Positions 1 to 8,275 of a stretch of 43,952 nucleotides of DNA are shown here, one piece after another; the stretch's first letter is position 1, and every line of letters begins with the position of its first letter. Source of the stretch: Virgisporangium ochraceum (lineage in GTDB: Bacteria; Actinomycetota; Actinomycetes; Mycobacteriales; Micromonosporaceae); the NCBI RefSeq assembly GCF_016863655.1, contig NZ_BOPH01000118.1, positions 1 through 43,952 of the forward strand, written 5' to 3'. The notes below the pieces were generated by a model that had not been told where the DNA came from, made no database searches, and was given only the letters and a program-made list of their open reading frames with translations. A program made the translations under genes and the position numbers.

Positions 1-97
1 GACGATCAACACACACCTCAACCCCCGCGAGGACAGAGCATTCGAACGCACAGTGACACACCACCACCGCATACGAATCAACGGCTCGGGACACTAG
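1..97. repeat. Right half of an inverted-repeat (MITE-like) element, truncated by the window start
   Basis: Closely matches the right half of the complete element at 12601-12870; long shared blocks include the stretch around 51-82. It begins in the central hairpin arm (GACGATCAAC) and ends with GGGACACTAG. The reverse complement of that end (CTAGTGTCCCGAG) is the same as the left end of the complete copy, so this is a terminal inverted repeat. Its final CTAG supplies the stop codon (TAG, read on minus at 94-96) of the response regulator. No coding capacity is visible. Confidence 0.8.
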
Positions 98-741
98 GAG
101 CGCAGGTAGAGCAGGACGGCCAGAACCCGCCGCGACTGGCCGCCCGTGGTCGGGATGCCGAGCTTGTCGAAGATCGTCGACACGTACTTCTCCACCGCCC
201 GCACCGTGATGACGAGCCGGTCGGCGATGCCCTGGTTCGAGTGGCCGCTGGCCATCAGCTCGAGCACCTGCCGCTCGCGCGGGGTGAGCCGGCCGAGCGG
301 GTCGTCGAGGCGGCGCTTCGACAGCAGCGTCGACACGATCTGCGGGTCGATGGCCGAGCCGCCGCCGGCCACCCGGCGGACCGCGGTGAGGAACTCCTCG
401 ACGTCGCTGATGCGGTCCTTGAGCAGGTAGCCGACGCCGTCGGCGGAGTCGGCCAGCAGCTTCATCGCCAGCCCCAGCTCGAGGTACTGCGACAGCACCA
501 GCACCGCCACCGACGGATGGCGTTGGCGGATCTCGATGGCGGCGCGCAGGCCCTCGTCGCGGTGGGTGGGCGGCAGGCGGATGTCGAGGATCGCCACGTC
601 GGGCAGCTCGACGGCCAGCTCCCGGTGCAGGTCGTCGGCGTTGTCGCACCGGGCCACCACCCGGAACCCGCCGTCGGTCAGCAGCCGGGCCAGCCCTTCG
701 CGCAGCAGCACGCTGTCCTCGGCGATGGCCACCCGCATCAT
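94..741 (-). CDS. NarL/LuxR-family response regulator
   Basis: A 215-residue DNA-binding response regulator. The receiver domain (about 1-120) has acidic residues E8/D9, phospho-acceptor D53 in AILDIRLPP and the conserved lysine K108 in LLKDR. The C-terminal LuxR-type helix-turn-helix (about 150-200) starts at LTPRERQVLELMASG. It overlaps the kinase gene by ATGA; the first of two adjacent ATGs (741) gives that coupling, though 738 is equally possible. With the preceding gene it forms a NarL-type two-component pair of unknown signal. The adjacent envelope operon on the same strand is a plausible target but this is inference. The stop codon is provided by the end of the inverted-repeat element at 1-97. 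Confidence 0.93.
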   Translation of the reverse strand: MMRVAIAEDSVLLREGLARLLTDGGFRVVARCDNADDLHRELAVELPDVAILDIRLPPTHRDEGLRAAIEIRQRHPSVAVLVLSQYLELGLAMKLLADSADGVGYLLKDRISDVEEFLTAVRRVAGGGSAIDPQIVSTLLSKRRLDDPLGRLTPRERQVLELMASGHSNQGIADRLVITVRAVEKYVSTIFDKLGIPTTGGQSRRVLAVLLYLRS

Positions 742-2483
742 TCGCTCTCCCCACACGGGATCTCGGCGCGGACGCGTGTCCCGCGCCCGCGCGGCGTCCA
801 CACCCGCAGCTCGCCGCCGAGGGCCTCCACCCGGTCGGCGAGGCCCCGGAGGCCGCTGCCGCGCTCGGTGTCGGCGCCGCCGACACCGTCGTCGACGACC
901 TCGACCACCAGGGCGCCGTCGATCCGTTCCACGTCGACGGAGCACCGGGACGCGTGTGCGTGCTTGCCGATGTTCGCCAGCCCCTCGCAGACCACGTAGT
1001 ACGCGGCGACCTCCACCGGCTCGGCGAGGCGCCCCTCGACGGAGACGGTGAGCCGCACCGGAACCGCGGCCCGCGCGACGAGCGACTCCAGCGCCACCCC
1101 GAGGCCGTGCCCGGTGAGCACGGCGGGGTGCAGGCCGCGGGCGACGTCGCGCAGCTCGTCGAGCGACAGGGCGATCTCCCGTTTCGCCTGCGCGAGCGCG
1201 TCGCGGGCCGCCGGGTCGGTGCCGAGCCGCCGCTCCAGCACGCCGAGGTCGAGCGACAACGCGATCAGCCGTTGCTGGGCGCCGTCGTGCAGGTCGCGCT
1301 CGAGGCGTTGCCGTTCGCGCTGACCGGCCTCCAGCACCCGGGCGCGCGAGCCGCGCAGCTCCTCCAGCCGTGCGTGCAGGTCGGCCCGCAGCCGGCCGTT
1401 GTCGAGCGCGATCGCCGCGGCCGCGCAGACCGCGTCGAGCAGGTCACGCTCGTCGGCCAGCGACCGGTCGTGCACCAGCGCCGCGACCGGCTCCCCGGCG
1501 CGCTCGATGACGGTCGCGGTGCGGTCGCCGCCGTCGCCGGGCAGCGTGACCGGGTGGCCGTTCTCGTCGGCCCACGACGCGTACTGCGGAAGCCAGTAGA
1601 CCAGCGACAGCGACGGGTCGCGCAGCGTGCGGGCCAGCTCGGCGCGCAGGTCGGCGGGGTCGTTGCGCAGCCGCACGAACAGGTTGGCCGCGCCGGCCCG
1701 GCCGAGGTGCGTGTCGAGCAGCCCCACCAGGAACGCCACCGGCGCCAGCCCGAGCACGAGCAGGCTCAGCAGCTGGACGACCTGGAAGCCCCGGCTGGGG
1801 AACAGCCCCCACAGCAGCAGCACCGCGATCATCAGCAGGCCGACCGCGAACGCGTCGAGGATCAGGGTGGCGGTGCGCCGCCGCGCCCGGCCGGCGGCCA
1901 GCCGGCGCCGGACGATGAGCACGAGCCCGCACAGGGCCAGCCCGCTGACGGTCACCAGGATCACCGCGTGCACCGCGTTGCCGAGGTCCGGGCGGTCGAC
2001 GACCGCGAACGCGTTCCCGGTCCCGAACGCGCCGAGCGACATCACGGTGACCTGGCCGACGACCGTCACCGCGTACCCGGTGACCACGAGCGCGCGGTCG
2101 GGGCCGCCGGTGAGCCGTCCGCTCGGGAACGCCAGGAACACGTGCAGGAACAGCACCAGCGGCAGCAGGTCGAACGCCTGCCCGACGGAGTGGACGACCG
2201 GGTCGTTGGCGCGGCCCAGGGTGGTCAGCGCCATCCCGAACCCGGCCGCGACCATCAGCAGGCCCAGCCCGCTGCCGGGACGCCGCCACCACGCGACGAG
2301 TCCACAGAGGACGTAGATGGAGATCATCCAGGCGAACAGCAGCGCCGGCCGCCAGGGGTCGTCGATGTGGTCGCTGGTGAACGCGAGCGCGATCGAACCG
2401 CAGACGGCCGCGACGGCGCAGGCCGCGACGGACACGGCCACCGACCGGGTCAAAGGTAGGCGCCCGGCGTCGGAGTCGGTCAT
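738..2483 (-). CDS. NarL-type membrane sensor histidine kinase
   Basis: About 581 residues. The N-terminal half contains many hydrophobic membrane segments (for example SVAVSVAACAVAAVCG and VLGLAPVAFLVGLL). A GAF-like linker follows, then a HisKA_3 dimerisation domain with phospho-acceptor His near residue 398 in ERDLHDGAQQRL. A C-terminal HATPase has an N-box (CEGLANIGKHAHAS), DDGVGG and GLRGLADRVEALGG. ATG at 2483 is preceded by GGGAGGGG; an upstream in-frame GTG at 2528 is less likely. It overlaps the response regulator by ATGA. It detects an unknown signal, probably in the membrane, and phosphorylates its partner. It is separated by about 57 bp from the upstream hydrolase, so it could be read from the envelope operon or from its own promoter. 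Confidence 0.92.
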   Translation of the reverse strand: MTDSDAGRLPLTRSVAVSVAACAVAAVCGSIALAFTSDHIDDPWRPALLFAWMISIYVLCGLVAWWRRPGSGLGLLMVAAGFGMALTTLGRANDPVVHSVGQAFDLLPLVLFLHVFLAFPSGRLTGGPDRALVVTGYAVTVVGQVTVMSLGAFGTGNAFAVVDRPDLGNAVHAVILVTVSGLALCGLVLIVRRRLAAGRARRRTATLILDAFAVGLLMIAVLLLWGLFPSRGFQVVQLLSLLVLGLAPVAFLVGLLDTHLGRAGAANLFVRLRNDPADLRAELARTLRDPSLSLVYWLPQYASWADENGHPVTLPGDGGDRTATVIERAGEPVAALVHDRSLADERDLLDAVCAAAAIALDNGRLRADLHARLEELRGSRARVLEAGQRERQRLERDLHDGAQQRLIALSLDLGVLERRLGTDPAARDALAQAKREIALSLDELRDVARGLHPAVLTGHGLGVALESLVARAAVPVRLTVSVEGRLAEPVEVAAYYVVCEGLANIGKHAHASRCSVDVERIDGALVVEVVDDGVGGADTERGSGLRGLADRVEALGGELRVWTPRGRGTRVRAEIPCGESE

Positions 2484-2540
2484 GACCCCTCCCAGCGTCA
2501 CGCTCACGGTACCGCCGGGAGGGGACATCGCACCGCCCCG

Positions 2541-4025
2541 TCAGGCCGGGAGCGGCTGGCCGGGGCACAGCCGCGGCGTCGCCGGCAGCACCCCGTGCGC
2601 CAGGAACGCGGTGACCGTGTCGTTGCCGCACCGGGAGTTGGTGAGCAGGTAGGCGCCGTGGCCGCCCTGGTCGATGCTGACCATTCCGGCGGCCGACCCG
2701 AGCGCGCGCAGCAGGCCCAGCGCACCGACCCACGGGGTGGCCGGGTCACGCAGGTTCTGCACGATGAGGACGTTGCGCCGTCCGCCCGGCGTCACCCGCA
2801 CCGTCTCCGCCGGCCGGTGCGGCCAGAACGCGCAGGCGTTGACGTTCGACGGCTGGCCCGCGGTCGCGGGGAACAGGCGGCGGTCGACGGCCACGTTGCG
2901 CCGGTAGACGTCGAGGTCGCGCGGCCACGCGACGTCGTTGCAGCCGATCACGGCGATGACCGAGCCCTGGTTGTCGGCGGGGATGTCCGGCCACGCCGCG
3001 GTCCGCTGTGCCGCGCCCGTGGCCGCCAGGAACTGCCACGTGCCCGCGAGCGTGGGGAAGTTGCTGTCGCGGTAGAGCTGGAAGTGCGTGTAGCCCCGCA
3101 GCGTGTTGCCGTTGACCACCGTGCCGTCCGGCAGCGTGACCGGTGTCGCGTCCAGCCGCCGGGTGAGGGAGTCGTAGGTGGCGCGGACCGCCGCCGGCGT
3201 GGCGCCGAGCCCGTACGTGGCGTCGCGCGCGGCGACCCAGCCGGTGAAGTCGGGCAGCCGCAGCTCCACCGCCGGACCGAGCAGCCGCTTCTGCTCGTAT
3301 CCCTGGCGGGCCGGGTCGATGGCGCTGTCGAGCACGAAGCGGTCGGCGCGGCCCGGGAACAGCGCCCGGTAGATCGTGCCGAGCCAGCTGCCGTACGAGT
3401 ACCCGAGGTAGGAGATCCGCTCCTCCCCCAGCACCGCGCGGATGCGGTCGATGTCGCGCGCCGTGTTGGCCGTGGTGATGTGCGGGAGCGCGTCGCCGAC
3501 GTGGGAGACGCAGCCGGCGGCGGCCTCGCGGACGGCCGCGATCGTGCGGTCGATGGAGCCGTCCGGATCCGGGTAGTCGAACACGTCCGGCGGGATGTCG
3601 GTGGGGACGTGGCAGCTGATCGGCGCGCTGGAGCCGACGCCGCGCGGGTCGAAGCCGATGAGGTCGTAGCGGTCGAGGACGTCGGCCGGCAGCAACGGTC
3701 CGAACATCGACGGCATCTCGAGGCTGAGGTCGCCGGGCCCGCCCGGGTTCATCACGAGGACGCCGCGGCGCAGGCCCGGCTTCGCGGTGCGGATCGAGGA
3801 GACGACGATGTCGATGCCGGGTCCGCGCGGTGCGCGGTAGTCCAGCGGCACCCGTACGGTGGTGCAGCGCATGCGCGGGTCGAGCGGGACGCCCTGCCGC
3901 GAGGGTGGGCACTGCCCCCAGGTGGGGCGCGGTCCGCCGGCCGCGGCGGCCGCCGGCGTCGGTTGCGGCATCAGGGTGACCAGCAGCAGCGCGGCCAGGG
4001 TGGCCGGTAACGCGTGACGTCTCAA
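2541..4025 (-). CDS. Secreted alpha/beta hydrolase (tripeptidyl-aminopeptidase-like, family S33)
   Basis: A 494-residue protein starting at TTG (preceded by GAGGAGAG) with a signal peptide (MRRHALPATLAALLL..., cleavage near the PAAAAA region). The alpha/beta hydrolase fold shows an oxyanion HGGP-like NPGGPG, GFDPRGVGSS, nucleophile S210 in GYSYGS, an acid in NLRDPATPW near residue 432 and His in DQGGHGAY near 462. The C-terminal TAP-like domain is characteristic of Streptomyces SlpD/E and Tap proteins, which remove peptides from secreted substrates. It overlaps the upstream lipoprotein stop as TTGA, making it the last gene of the five-gene chain from 7942. Peptidase specificity is a family-level inference; an esterase role is possible. 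Confidence 0.88.
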   Translation of the reverse strand: MRRHALPATLAALLLVTLMPQPTPAAAAAGGPRPTWGQCPPSRQGVPLDPRMRCTTVRVPLDYRAPRGPGIDIVVSSIRTAKPGLRRGVLVMNPGGPGDLSLEMPSMFGPLLPADVLDRYDLIGFDPRGVGSSAPISCHVPTDIPPDVFDYPDPDGSIDRTIAAVREAAAGCVSHVGDALPHITTANTARDIDRIRAVLGEERISYLGYSYGSWLGTIYRALFPGRADRFVLDSAIDPARQGYEQKRLLGPAVELRLPDFTGWVAARDATYGLGATPAAVRATYDSLTRRLDATPVTLPDGTVVNGNTLRGYTHFQLYRDSNFPTLAGTWQFLAATGAAQRTAAWPDIPADNQGSVIAVIGCNDVAWPRDLDVYRRNVAVDRRLFPATAGQPSNVNACAFWPHRPAETVRVTPGGRRNVLIVQNLRDPATPWVGALGLLRALGSAAGMVSIDQGGHGAYLLTNSRCGNDTVTAFLAHGVLPATPRLCPGQPLPA

Positions 4026-4621
4026 CGCTCTCCTCCTCGAAAAGACGGGTGACGGTCGTGGGCCCGGCCGGCGTCCAGGTGCAGGTGGCCGTCGCTGGCC
4101 GCCCGGATCTGCCGGTCGAGGTCCTCGCGCGTGACGAACCCGATCGCGTCGGGGATCTCCGCGGCACGCGGGTCGGCCCGCGCGCCCGTCAGGCCGTTGC
4201 GCACCTCGGTGCAGCCGCCGTCGTAGACGAACAGGACACGGCCGTCACCGTCGTAGCGGCGCACGCCGGCGGACCCGGTCTCCGTCTCGCGGGCGGCGCC
4301 GACGTCGCAGTCGGGCACGACCTCGACGACGACGGACCCGTCGCGGCCGTACCGGTCGGTGAGGTCGATCCGGGCCCGCCCGTCGACCGCCTCGAAGAGG
4401 GTGACGAGCCAGTCGGGCACGTCGTGGGTCAGGCACGGCACCGCCGACGCGGTCGGCACCGACTGGGCGAGCAGGACGTGCATCCCGCTGGGTTGGTCGG
4501 GTGGCTGCTGGCACCGCAGCGGACGGGTCGCCGGGTCGGCGCCGTCGGGTCCGAGGTGGACACCGCCGCAGCCGCCGGTGGCCAGCAGCAGCACGGTGAC
4601 GAGAGCGAGGCGACCGTTCAC
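4022..4621 (-). CDS. Putative lipoprotein of unknown function
   Basis: A 199-residue protein starting with GTG, which overlaps the upstream stop (GTGA). The N-terminus is a lipoprotein signal: a short basic start, hydrophobic LVTVLLLA and a lipobox ending at Cys18 (ATGGC). The mature part is soluble, acidic and has five or so cysteines; no domain was recognised. Residues such as LFEAVDGRARIDLTDRYGRD and VLFVYDGGC suggest a small alpha/beta fold. Its stop overlaps the TTG start of the secreted hydrolase. The position between the PAP2-kinase fusion and the hydrolase suggests an outer-face accessory of the same module. Function is unknown. Confidence 0.82.
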   Translation of the reverse strand: MNGRLALVTVLLLATGGCGGVHLGPDGADPATRPLRCQQPPDQPSGMHVLLAQSVPTASAVPCLTHDVPDWLVTLFEAVDGRARIDLTDRYGRDGSVVVEVVPDCDVGAARETETGSAGVRRYDGDGRVLFVYDGGCTEVRNGLTGARADPRAAEIPDAIGFVTREDLDRQIRAASDGHLHLDAGRAHDRHPSFRGGER

Positions 4622-6258
4622 AATGGACTGTCCAGTAGCTCGATGACGACGGTGGCGGTGACGAGCCCGGCGAGCAGCACCCACACGGTCAACGCGACCC
4701 GCTGGACGCTCCACCGCTGGATGTGGACCGGCTCGGGCCGGCTCGGCAGCAGCGCACAGAACTCGGCGTGCAGATCCTTGTGCTGGGCGCGCATCATCGC
4801 GCGCAACTGGGAGGGCATCGTGAGACCGCGCGTGGCGGCGAACGCCTCGGTGATCTCCCCCACGGTGAACTTCGCGAGGGCCCGCTCGTAGACGCGGGTG
4901 GCGTCGGTGCGCAGCGCGAGGACCAGCATCATGTTCCCGAGGTCGACCGCCTGCCGCCACGGGCTCGGCCGCACCTGGCCGAACGCGGTGTCGATGAGGT
5001 GCAGCCGACCGGCGCGCACCATGAGGTTGGCCGGCTTGATGTCGCGGTGCGCGAGACCGGCCTCCCACAGCCGCCGCACGATGTCGAGCCCCTGGTCGAT
5101 GATGTCGTCGTCGACCTCGGCCTCGCCGATCTCGGTGGCGCCGTCGAACAGCTCGGTGACGAGCAGGTACTCGCGCTCCGGGGTGATCTCGACGATCCCG
5201 TACGTGCGCGGCACGGGCAGCCCGGCGTCGCGCATGACCCGCAGCATGTAGTCCTCGTACTGCACGAGCCGCCGCACGGTGTTGAACGCCTTCTCGTCCT
5301 CCAACCGTCCATAGAGGAGGGTGCGGCCGAGCTTGTACCACCGGTCGGAACGCATGTGGTTGAGCGCGTAGAGCTTCGCGAACAGGTACGTCTCCGGGTC
5401 GCCCTTGACGGTGACCCGCATCGGCGTCGAGCCGCCGGAGCCCGACAGCCCGAACGGCTTGACGTCCTCCGCGACGACGCCGACCTGGTCGTGCAGCGCC
5501 CGTTCGATCGCCTCCAGCCGGCGGCCGGTGAGGTCGAGGTGCGCGGTGCGGCCGCGCCGGTAGGTGACCGGGTACACCGCGGTCGGCGTGAACAACCGGA
5601 ACGCGGCGAGCGGGAACGCGACGCCGAACACGATCCCGTTGAGGATGTCGGTGGGCGCGTCCTGCGCCAGGTACAGCCGCGACACCGCGACCACGCCCAG
5701 GACCGCGCCGACGACGAGCTTGCCCAGCTCGCGCGGGCGGCCCGCGGGAACCAACGCGTACAGCACGTTGACGCCCACCGCCGCCAGCACCGCCATCGGG
5801 CGCGACGGCATCGCGAAGCCCTCCCAGTCGCCGAGGATCTCCACCCCGACCGGGCGCGGGCGCTGGATCAGGCCCGCCGCGACGTCGGTGACCGCCGAGA
5901 CCGTGAGCATCGCGCCGATCCAGACGAACAGGTGCCGCCACCGCCGCCACAGCAGCAGGACGACCAGCGCCACCCACCACGCCGCCAGCAGCATGTGCGA
6001 GGTCGCGGGCTCACCGGCGACCTTCATCACGGGCGTCAGCCACGGCGTGCGCAGCTCGGTGACCCCCTCCAGGATCCGGTGGTCGACCACCACGAGCCAC
6101 AGCGCCGCCCGCGGATGGACCGCCACCACGAGCCAGTAGACGATGATGACCGCGGCGACCGCGAGCCAGCCCCAGCCCGACGCGTTGAGCTGGTGCGGCA
6201 ACGGCGGCGCCTCGCCCGACGGCCGACGACGGGTGCTCTTGCGTACCGGTGTGCTCAT
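4618..6258 (-). CDS. Degenerate PAP2-like membrane domain fused to a protein-kinase-like domain
   Basis: A 546-residue fusion. Residues about 28-222 form a polytopic PAP2-like domain, but all three catalytic signatures are broken: no Lys precedes QRPRP (about 132-136), PSGH is PSRP (151-154), and the SR-x5-H-x3-D motif reads SRLYLAQDAPTD (193-204) with Asp at the His position. Residues about 260-465 look like a eukaryotic-type kinase: Lys295 in FAKLYA, acidic helix around 320-324, HRDIKPANLM (404-413) and IDTAFG (422-427). A single C-terminal membrane segment (519-540) follows. Starts at ATG 6258 overlapping the PAP2 stop (ATGA). I infer a pseudo-phosphatase sensor or scaffold coupled to a phosphotransferase acting on lipid, sugar or protein; the substrate is unknown. 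Confidence 0.88.
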   Translation of the reverse strand: MSTPVRKSTRRRPSGEAPPLPHQLNASGWGWLAVAAVIIVYWLVVAVHPRAALWLVVVDHRILEGVTELRTPWLTPVMKVAGEPATSHMLLAAWWVALVVLLLWRRWRHLFVWIGAMLTVSAVTDVAAGLIQRPRPVGVEILGDWEGFAMPSRPMAVLAAVGVNVLYALVPAGRPRELGKLVVGAVLGVVAVSRLYLAQDAPTDILNGIVFGVAFPLAAFRLFTPTAVYPVTYRRGRTAHLDLTGRRLEAIERALHDQVGVVAEDVKPFGLSGSGGSTPMRVTVKGDPETYLFAKLYALNHMRSDRWYKLGRTLLYGRLEDEKAFNTVRRLVQYEDYMLRVMRDAGLPVPRTYGIVEITPEREYLLVTELFDGATEIGEAEVDDDIIDQGLDIVRRLWEAGLAHRDIKPANLMVRAGRLHLIDTAFGQVRPSPWRQAVDLGNMMLVLALRTDATRVYERALAKFTVGEITEAFAATRGLTMPSQLRAMMRAQHKDLHAEFCALLPSRPEPVHIQRWSVQRVALTVWVLLAGLVTATVVIELLDSPL

Positions 6259-6869
6259 GACCGGACCTCCACGCTCGGCACGGGACGCCCCACGAGCCAC
6301 GTCAGCAGCCCGCCGAGGAGCAGGCCGACGCCCGCGCCGCAGACGACGTCGAGCGGGTTGTGCGCGCCGAGGTACACCCGGGCGACGCTGTTGAGCGCGG
6401 CCAGCGTCCACACCGCGACCCGGCCCCGACGGCCGAGGTACGGGGTCAGCAGCGCGGCGATCCCGAACGCGATCACGGCGTGCCCGGACGGGAAGCTCGT
6501 ACCGGCCGACGGCACGTCGCGCAGGATCGGGTCGGGCTCGGTGCGTCCGGGTCGCTGGCGGTCGACGATCTGCTTCAGGACGCCCTTCTCCGCCAGCAGC
6601 TTCAGCGGAACCAGGGCGACCAGCGCCACCGCGAGCCGCCACCGCCGCCACAGCAGGGCCACCGCCGCCACGGCCAGCGGCAGCAGGAGCAGGCCGGCGA
6701 GCTGGAACGTCCACATGGGACGCTCGAGCCGGTCGGGCAGTCCGTTGACGCGCGCGAACACCCACCGCTCGGCCGGGCCGACCCGGCCGGTGGCGGCCAC
6801 CGGCGTCGTCACCGCGACGAGCGTCAGACCGACCGCCGCGAACCACAGCGCGGAGACGGGACGGATCAT
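6255..6869 (-). CDS. PAP2-family membrane phosphatase
   Basis: A 204-residue integral membrane protein with the complete PAP2/type-2 phosphatidic-acid-phosphatase signature: K99-x6-R106-P107 (KQIVDRQRP), PSGH ending at H130, and R164...H170...D174 in ARVYLGAHNPLD. About six membrane segments. The family dephosphorylates phosphatidate, phosphatidylglycerophosphate or undecaprenyl pyrophosphate on the outer membrane leaflet. Start ATG at 6869 overlaps the upstream stop (ATGA); an in-frame upstream extension was rejected because it reads into the previous gene. It sits immediately before the fusion whose own PAP2 domain has lost these residues, so the two may pair. Confidence 0.92.
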   Translation of the reverse strand: MIRPVSALWFAAVGLTLVAVTTPVAATGRVGPAERWVFARVNGLPDRLERPMWTFQLAGLLLLPLAVAAVALLWRRWRLAVALVALVPLKLLAEKGVLKQIVDRQRPGRTEPDPILRDVPSAGTSFPSGHAVIAFGIAALLTPYLGRRGRVAVWTLAALNSVARVYLGAHNPLDVVCGAGVGLLLGGLLTWLVGRPVPSVEVRS

Positions 6870-7942
6870 GGCCGCACCACCGTTCCCGAGTCCGACAGCG
6901 GCGGCGCCGAGTCGCGCCACGACCGGTTGCGCCGCCAGTACAGGTAGGTGAGGGCACCGACGCAGATCGGCAGCACGAACGTCAGCAGCCGGTGCAGCAG
7001 CACCGCGGCGACCACCCGGGCGTCGTCACCGCCGGCCCCGGTCAGCCCGGCGATCAACGCCAACTCGACGACGCCGACCCCGCCCGGCGTGATCGGGATC
7101 GCGGTCACCAGGCGGGCGAACGCGAACACCGCGAGGACCTCGGCCCAGCCGACCGCGGAGTCCGGCACCCCGGTGACGCGCAGCGCCACGAGCAGCACCA
7201 GGTACAGGGAGAGGTGGCTGACCAGCGTCGAGGTCGTCAGCGCCAGCCAGCGGTGCCGCACCAGCCCGACCACCCGGCTGCGCCACTTGACGACCGCGAG
7301 GTCCCACCCGTGCACCGGACCGCGCCGCGCCAGCCGCAGCAGCGCCGACGCCCAGCGTCCGGCGGTCACCCCGGCCCGCGCCGCGAAGGTCCCGCTGCGC
7401 AGCACCAACGCGAACAGCGCGACGGCCGCGACCAGCGCGCCCAGGCCGACGACCGCGGCCGTCGTGCGGCCGGCATCCCGCTCGCCGCGCAACGCGACGA
7501 TCGCCAGCGCGAACACCGGCATGCCGAGCTTGACGAGGTTGTTCCAGATGCCGGTGACGACGACGAACAGCGTGCCGCGCGAGCGGGAGAAGCCCCACGA
7601 CGACAGCATCGTGTACGTCAGCCCGACCGCGACCGCGCCGCCGGCCGGCACCGCGTTCGACACGGCGGTCGTCGACTGGGTCAGCACCGCCGCCTGTGGC
7701 AGCCGCAGCCCCGGCGTCGCCACCACCACGACGAACCAGTAGGTCAGCAGGTTCCAGACCGCCGCCACCACCAGCACCGCGGTCTCCGCCGGCGTGAGGT
7801 CGCGGATCACCGCCGTCACCTCGGACAGGTCGGCGAACTGACGGAGGACGAACCACACGATGACCCCGACGAGCGCGGCCGACACCGCGACCTGCGCGAC
7901 GCGGCGCACCCGTGGCGTCGTGGCGGTGTCCGTACGTCCCAT
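6866..7942 (-). CDS. UPF0104 / MprF-type flippase-like integral membrane protein
   Basis: A 358-residue polytopic protein of the lysylphosphatidylglycerol-synthase transmembrane-region family (UPF0104, also called YbhN/AglD-like). Family hallmarks include the TQSTTAVSNAVPAGGAVAVGLTYTML region and the C-terminal AIPITPGGVGVVELAL. Members are membrane proteins linked to lipid translocation. It lacks the soluble aminoacyl-transferase domain of MprF, so it is not a lysyl-PG synthase. ATG at 7942 is the first start after a stretch of non-family sequence. It heads the chain 7942-2541 in which each stop overlaps the next start. I infer that it moves or binds the lipid handled by the two PAP2 proteins. 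Confidence 0.9.
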   Translation of the reverse strand: MGRTDTATTPRVRRVAQVAVSAALVGVIVWFVLRQFADLSEVTAVIRDLTPAETAVLVVAAVWNLLTYWFVVVVATPGLRLPQAAVLTQSTTAVSNAVPAGGAVAVGLTYTMLSSWGFSRSRGTLFVVVTGIWNNLVKLGMPVFALAIVALRGERDAGRTTAAVVGLGALVAAVALFALVLRSGTFAARAGVTAGRWASALLRLARRGPVHGWDLAVVKWRSRVVGLVRHRWLALTTSTLVSHLSLYLVLLVALRVTGVPDSAVGWAEVLAVFAFARLVTAIPITPGGVGVVELALIAGLTGAGGDDARVVAAVLLHRLLTFVLPICVGALTYLYWRRNRSWRDSAPPLSDSGTVVRP

Positions 7943-8095
7943 GGCATCGACGGTCGCCGACGGACGCGGATCCGGTAAGCCGGCCCACCGGCCGGCCCGG
8001 GGTACGGGTTTCTGGTGGGTGCCGGGAGAAACCCGAACCCGGCGACACCGGCCTTCCGGCTGGTGCCCCGCCACACCCGGCGGGAGGGTGGTGTC

Positions 8096-8257
8096 ATGAA
8101 GAGCCGCGTCATCCAGGACGACCCGGACGACGGCCGGCCGCCGGCCGGGTCGCCGGACGGGCCACCGCCCGCCGTCCCGGCGCCGTCGCGGCGTCGTCGC
8201 CTGCGGCGGGTCCTCGCGCGGCTCTTCCGGAGAGATTCTCGGACAAAAAGCCCGTAA
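8096..8257 (+). CDS. Small proline- and arginine-rich hypothetical protein
   Basis: A 53-codon ORF with ATG at 8096 preceded by a strong CGGGAGGG ribosome site about 8 nt upstream. The product has an acidic/proline-rich first half (DDPDDGRPPAG, PPPAVPAPS) and a basic tail (RRRRLRRVLARLFRRDSR) that could form an amphipathic helix at the membrane or on nucleic acid. It lies 18 bp before the O-antigen-ligase-like gene and divergent from the UPF0104 gene. No family recognised. The clear ribosome site is the main support; it could also be a leader peptide. Confidence 0.5.
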   Translation: MKSRVIQDDPDDGRPPAGSPDGPPPAVPAPSRRRRLRRVLARLFRRDSRTKSP

Positions 8258-8263
8258 CGGCAC

Positions 8264-8269
8264 TAACCT
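8264..8269 (+). promoter_or_regulatory. -10 box (TAACCT) of a probable leaderless promoter
   Basis: TAACCT fits TANNNT and ends six bases before the ATG at 8276. No ribosome site precedes that ATG, so transcription starting at or next to the start codon is likely. Confidence 0.5.
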
Positions 8270-8275
8270 GGCGGG

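Noticed and set aside
954..2459. 501-codon plus frame opposite the first histidine kinase
   Set aside because: Shadow frame, Q/H/R-rich without any motif.
4022..5980. 652-codon open minus-strand frame ending in the lipoprotein sequence
   Set aside because: Upstream of 4621 it runs out of frame through the PAP2-kinase gene and is low-complexity basic; only the last 200 codons from GTG 4621 look like protein.
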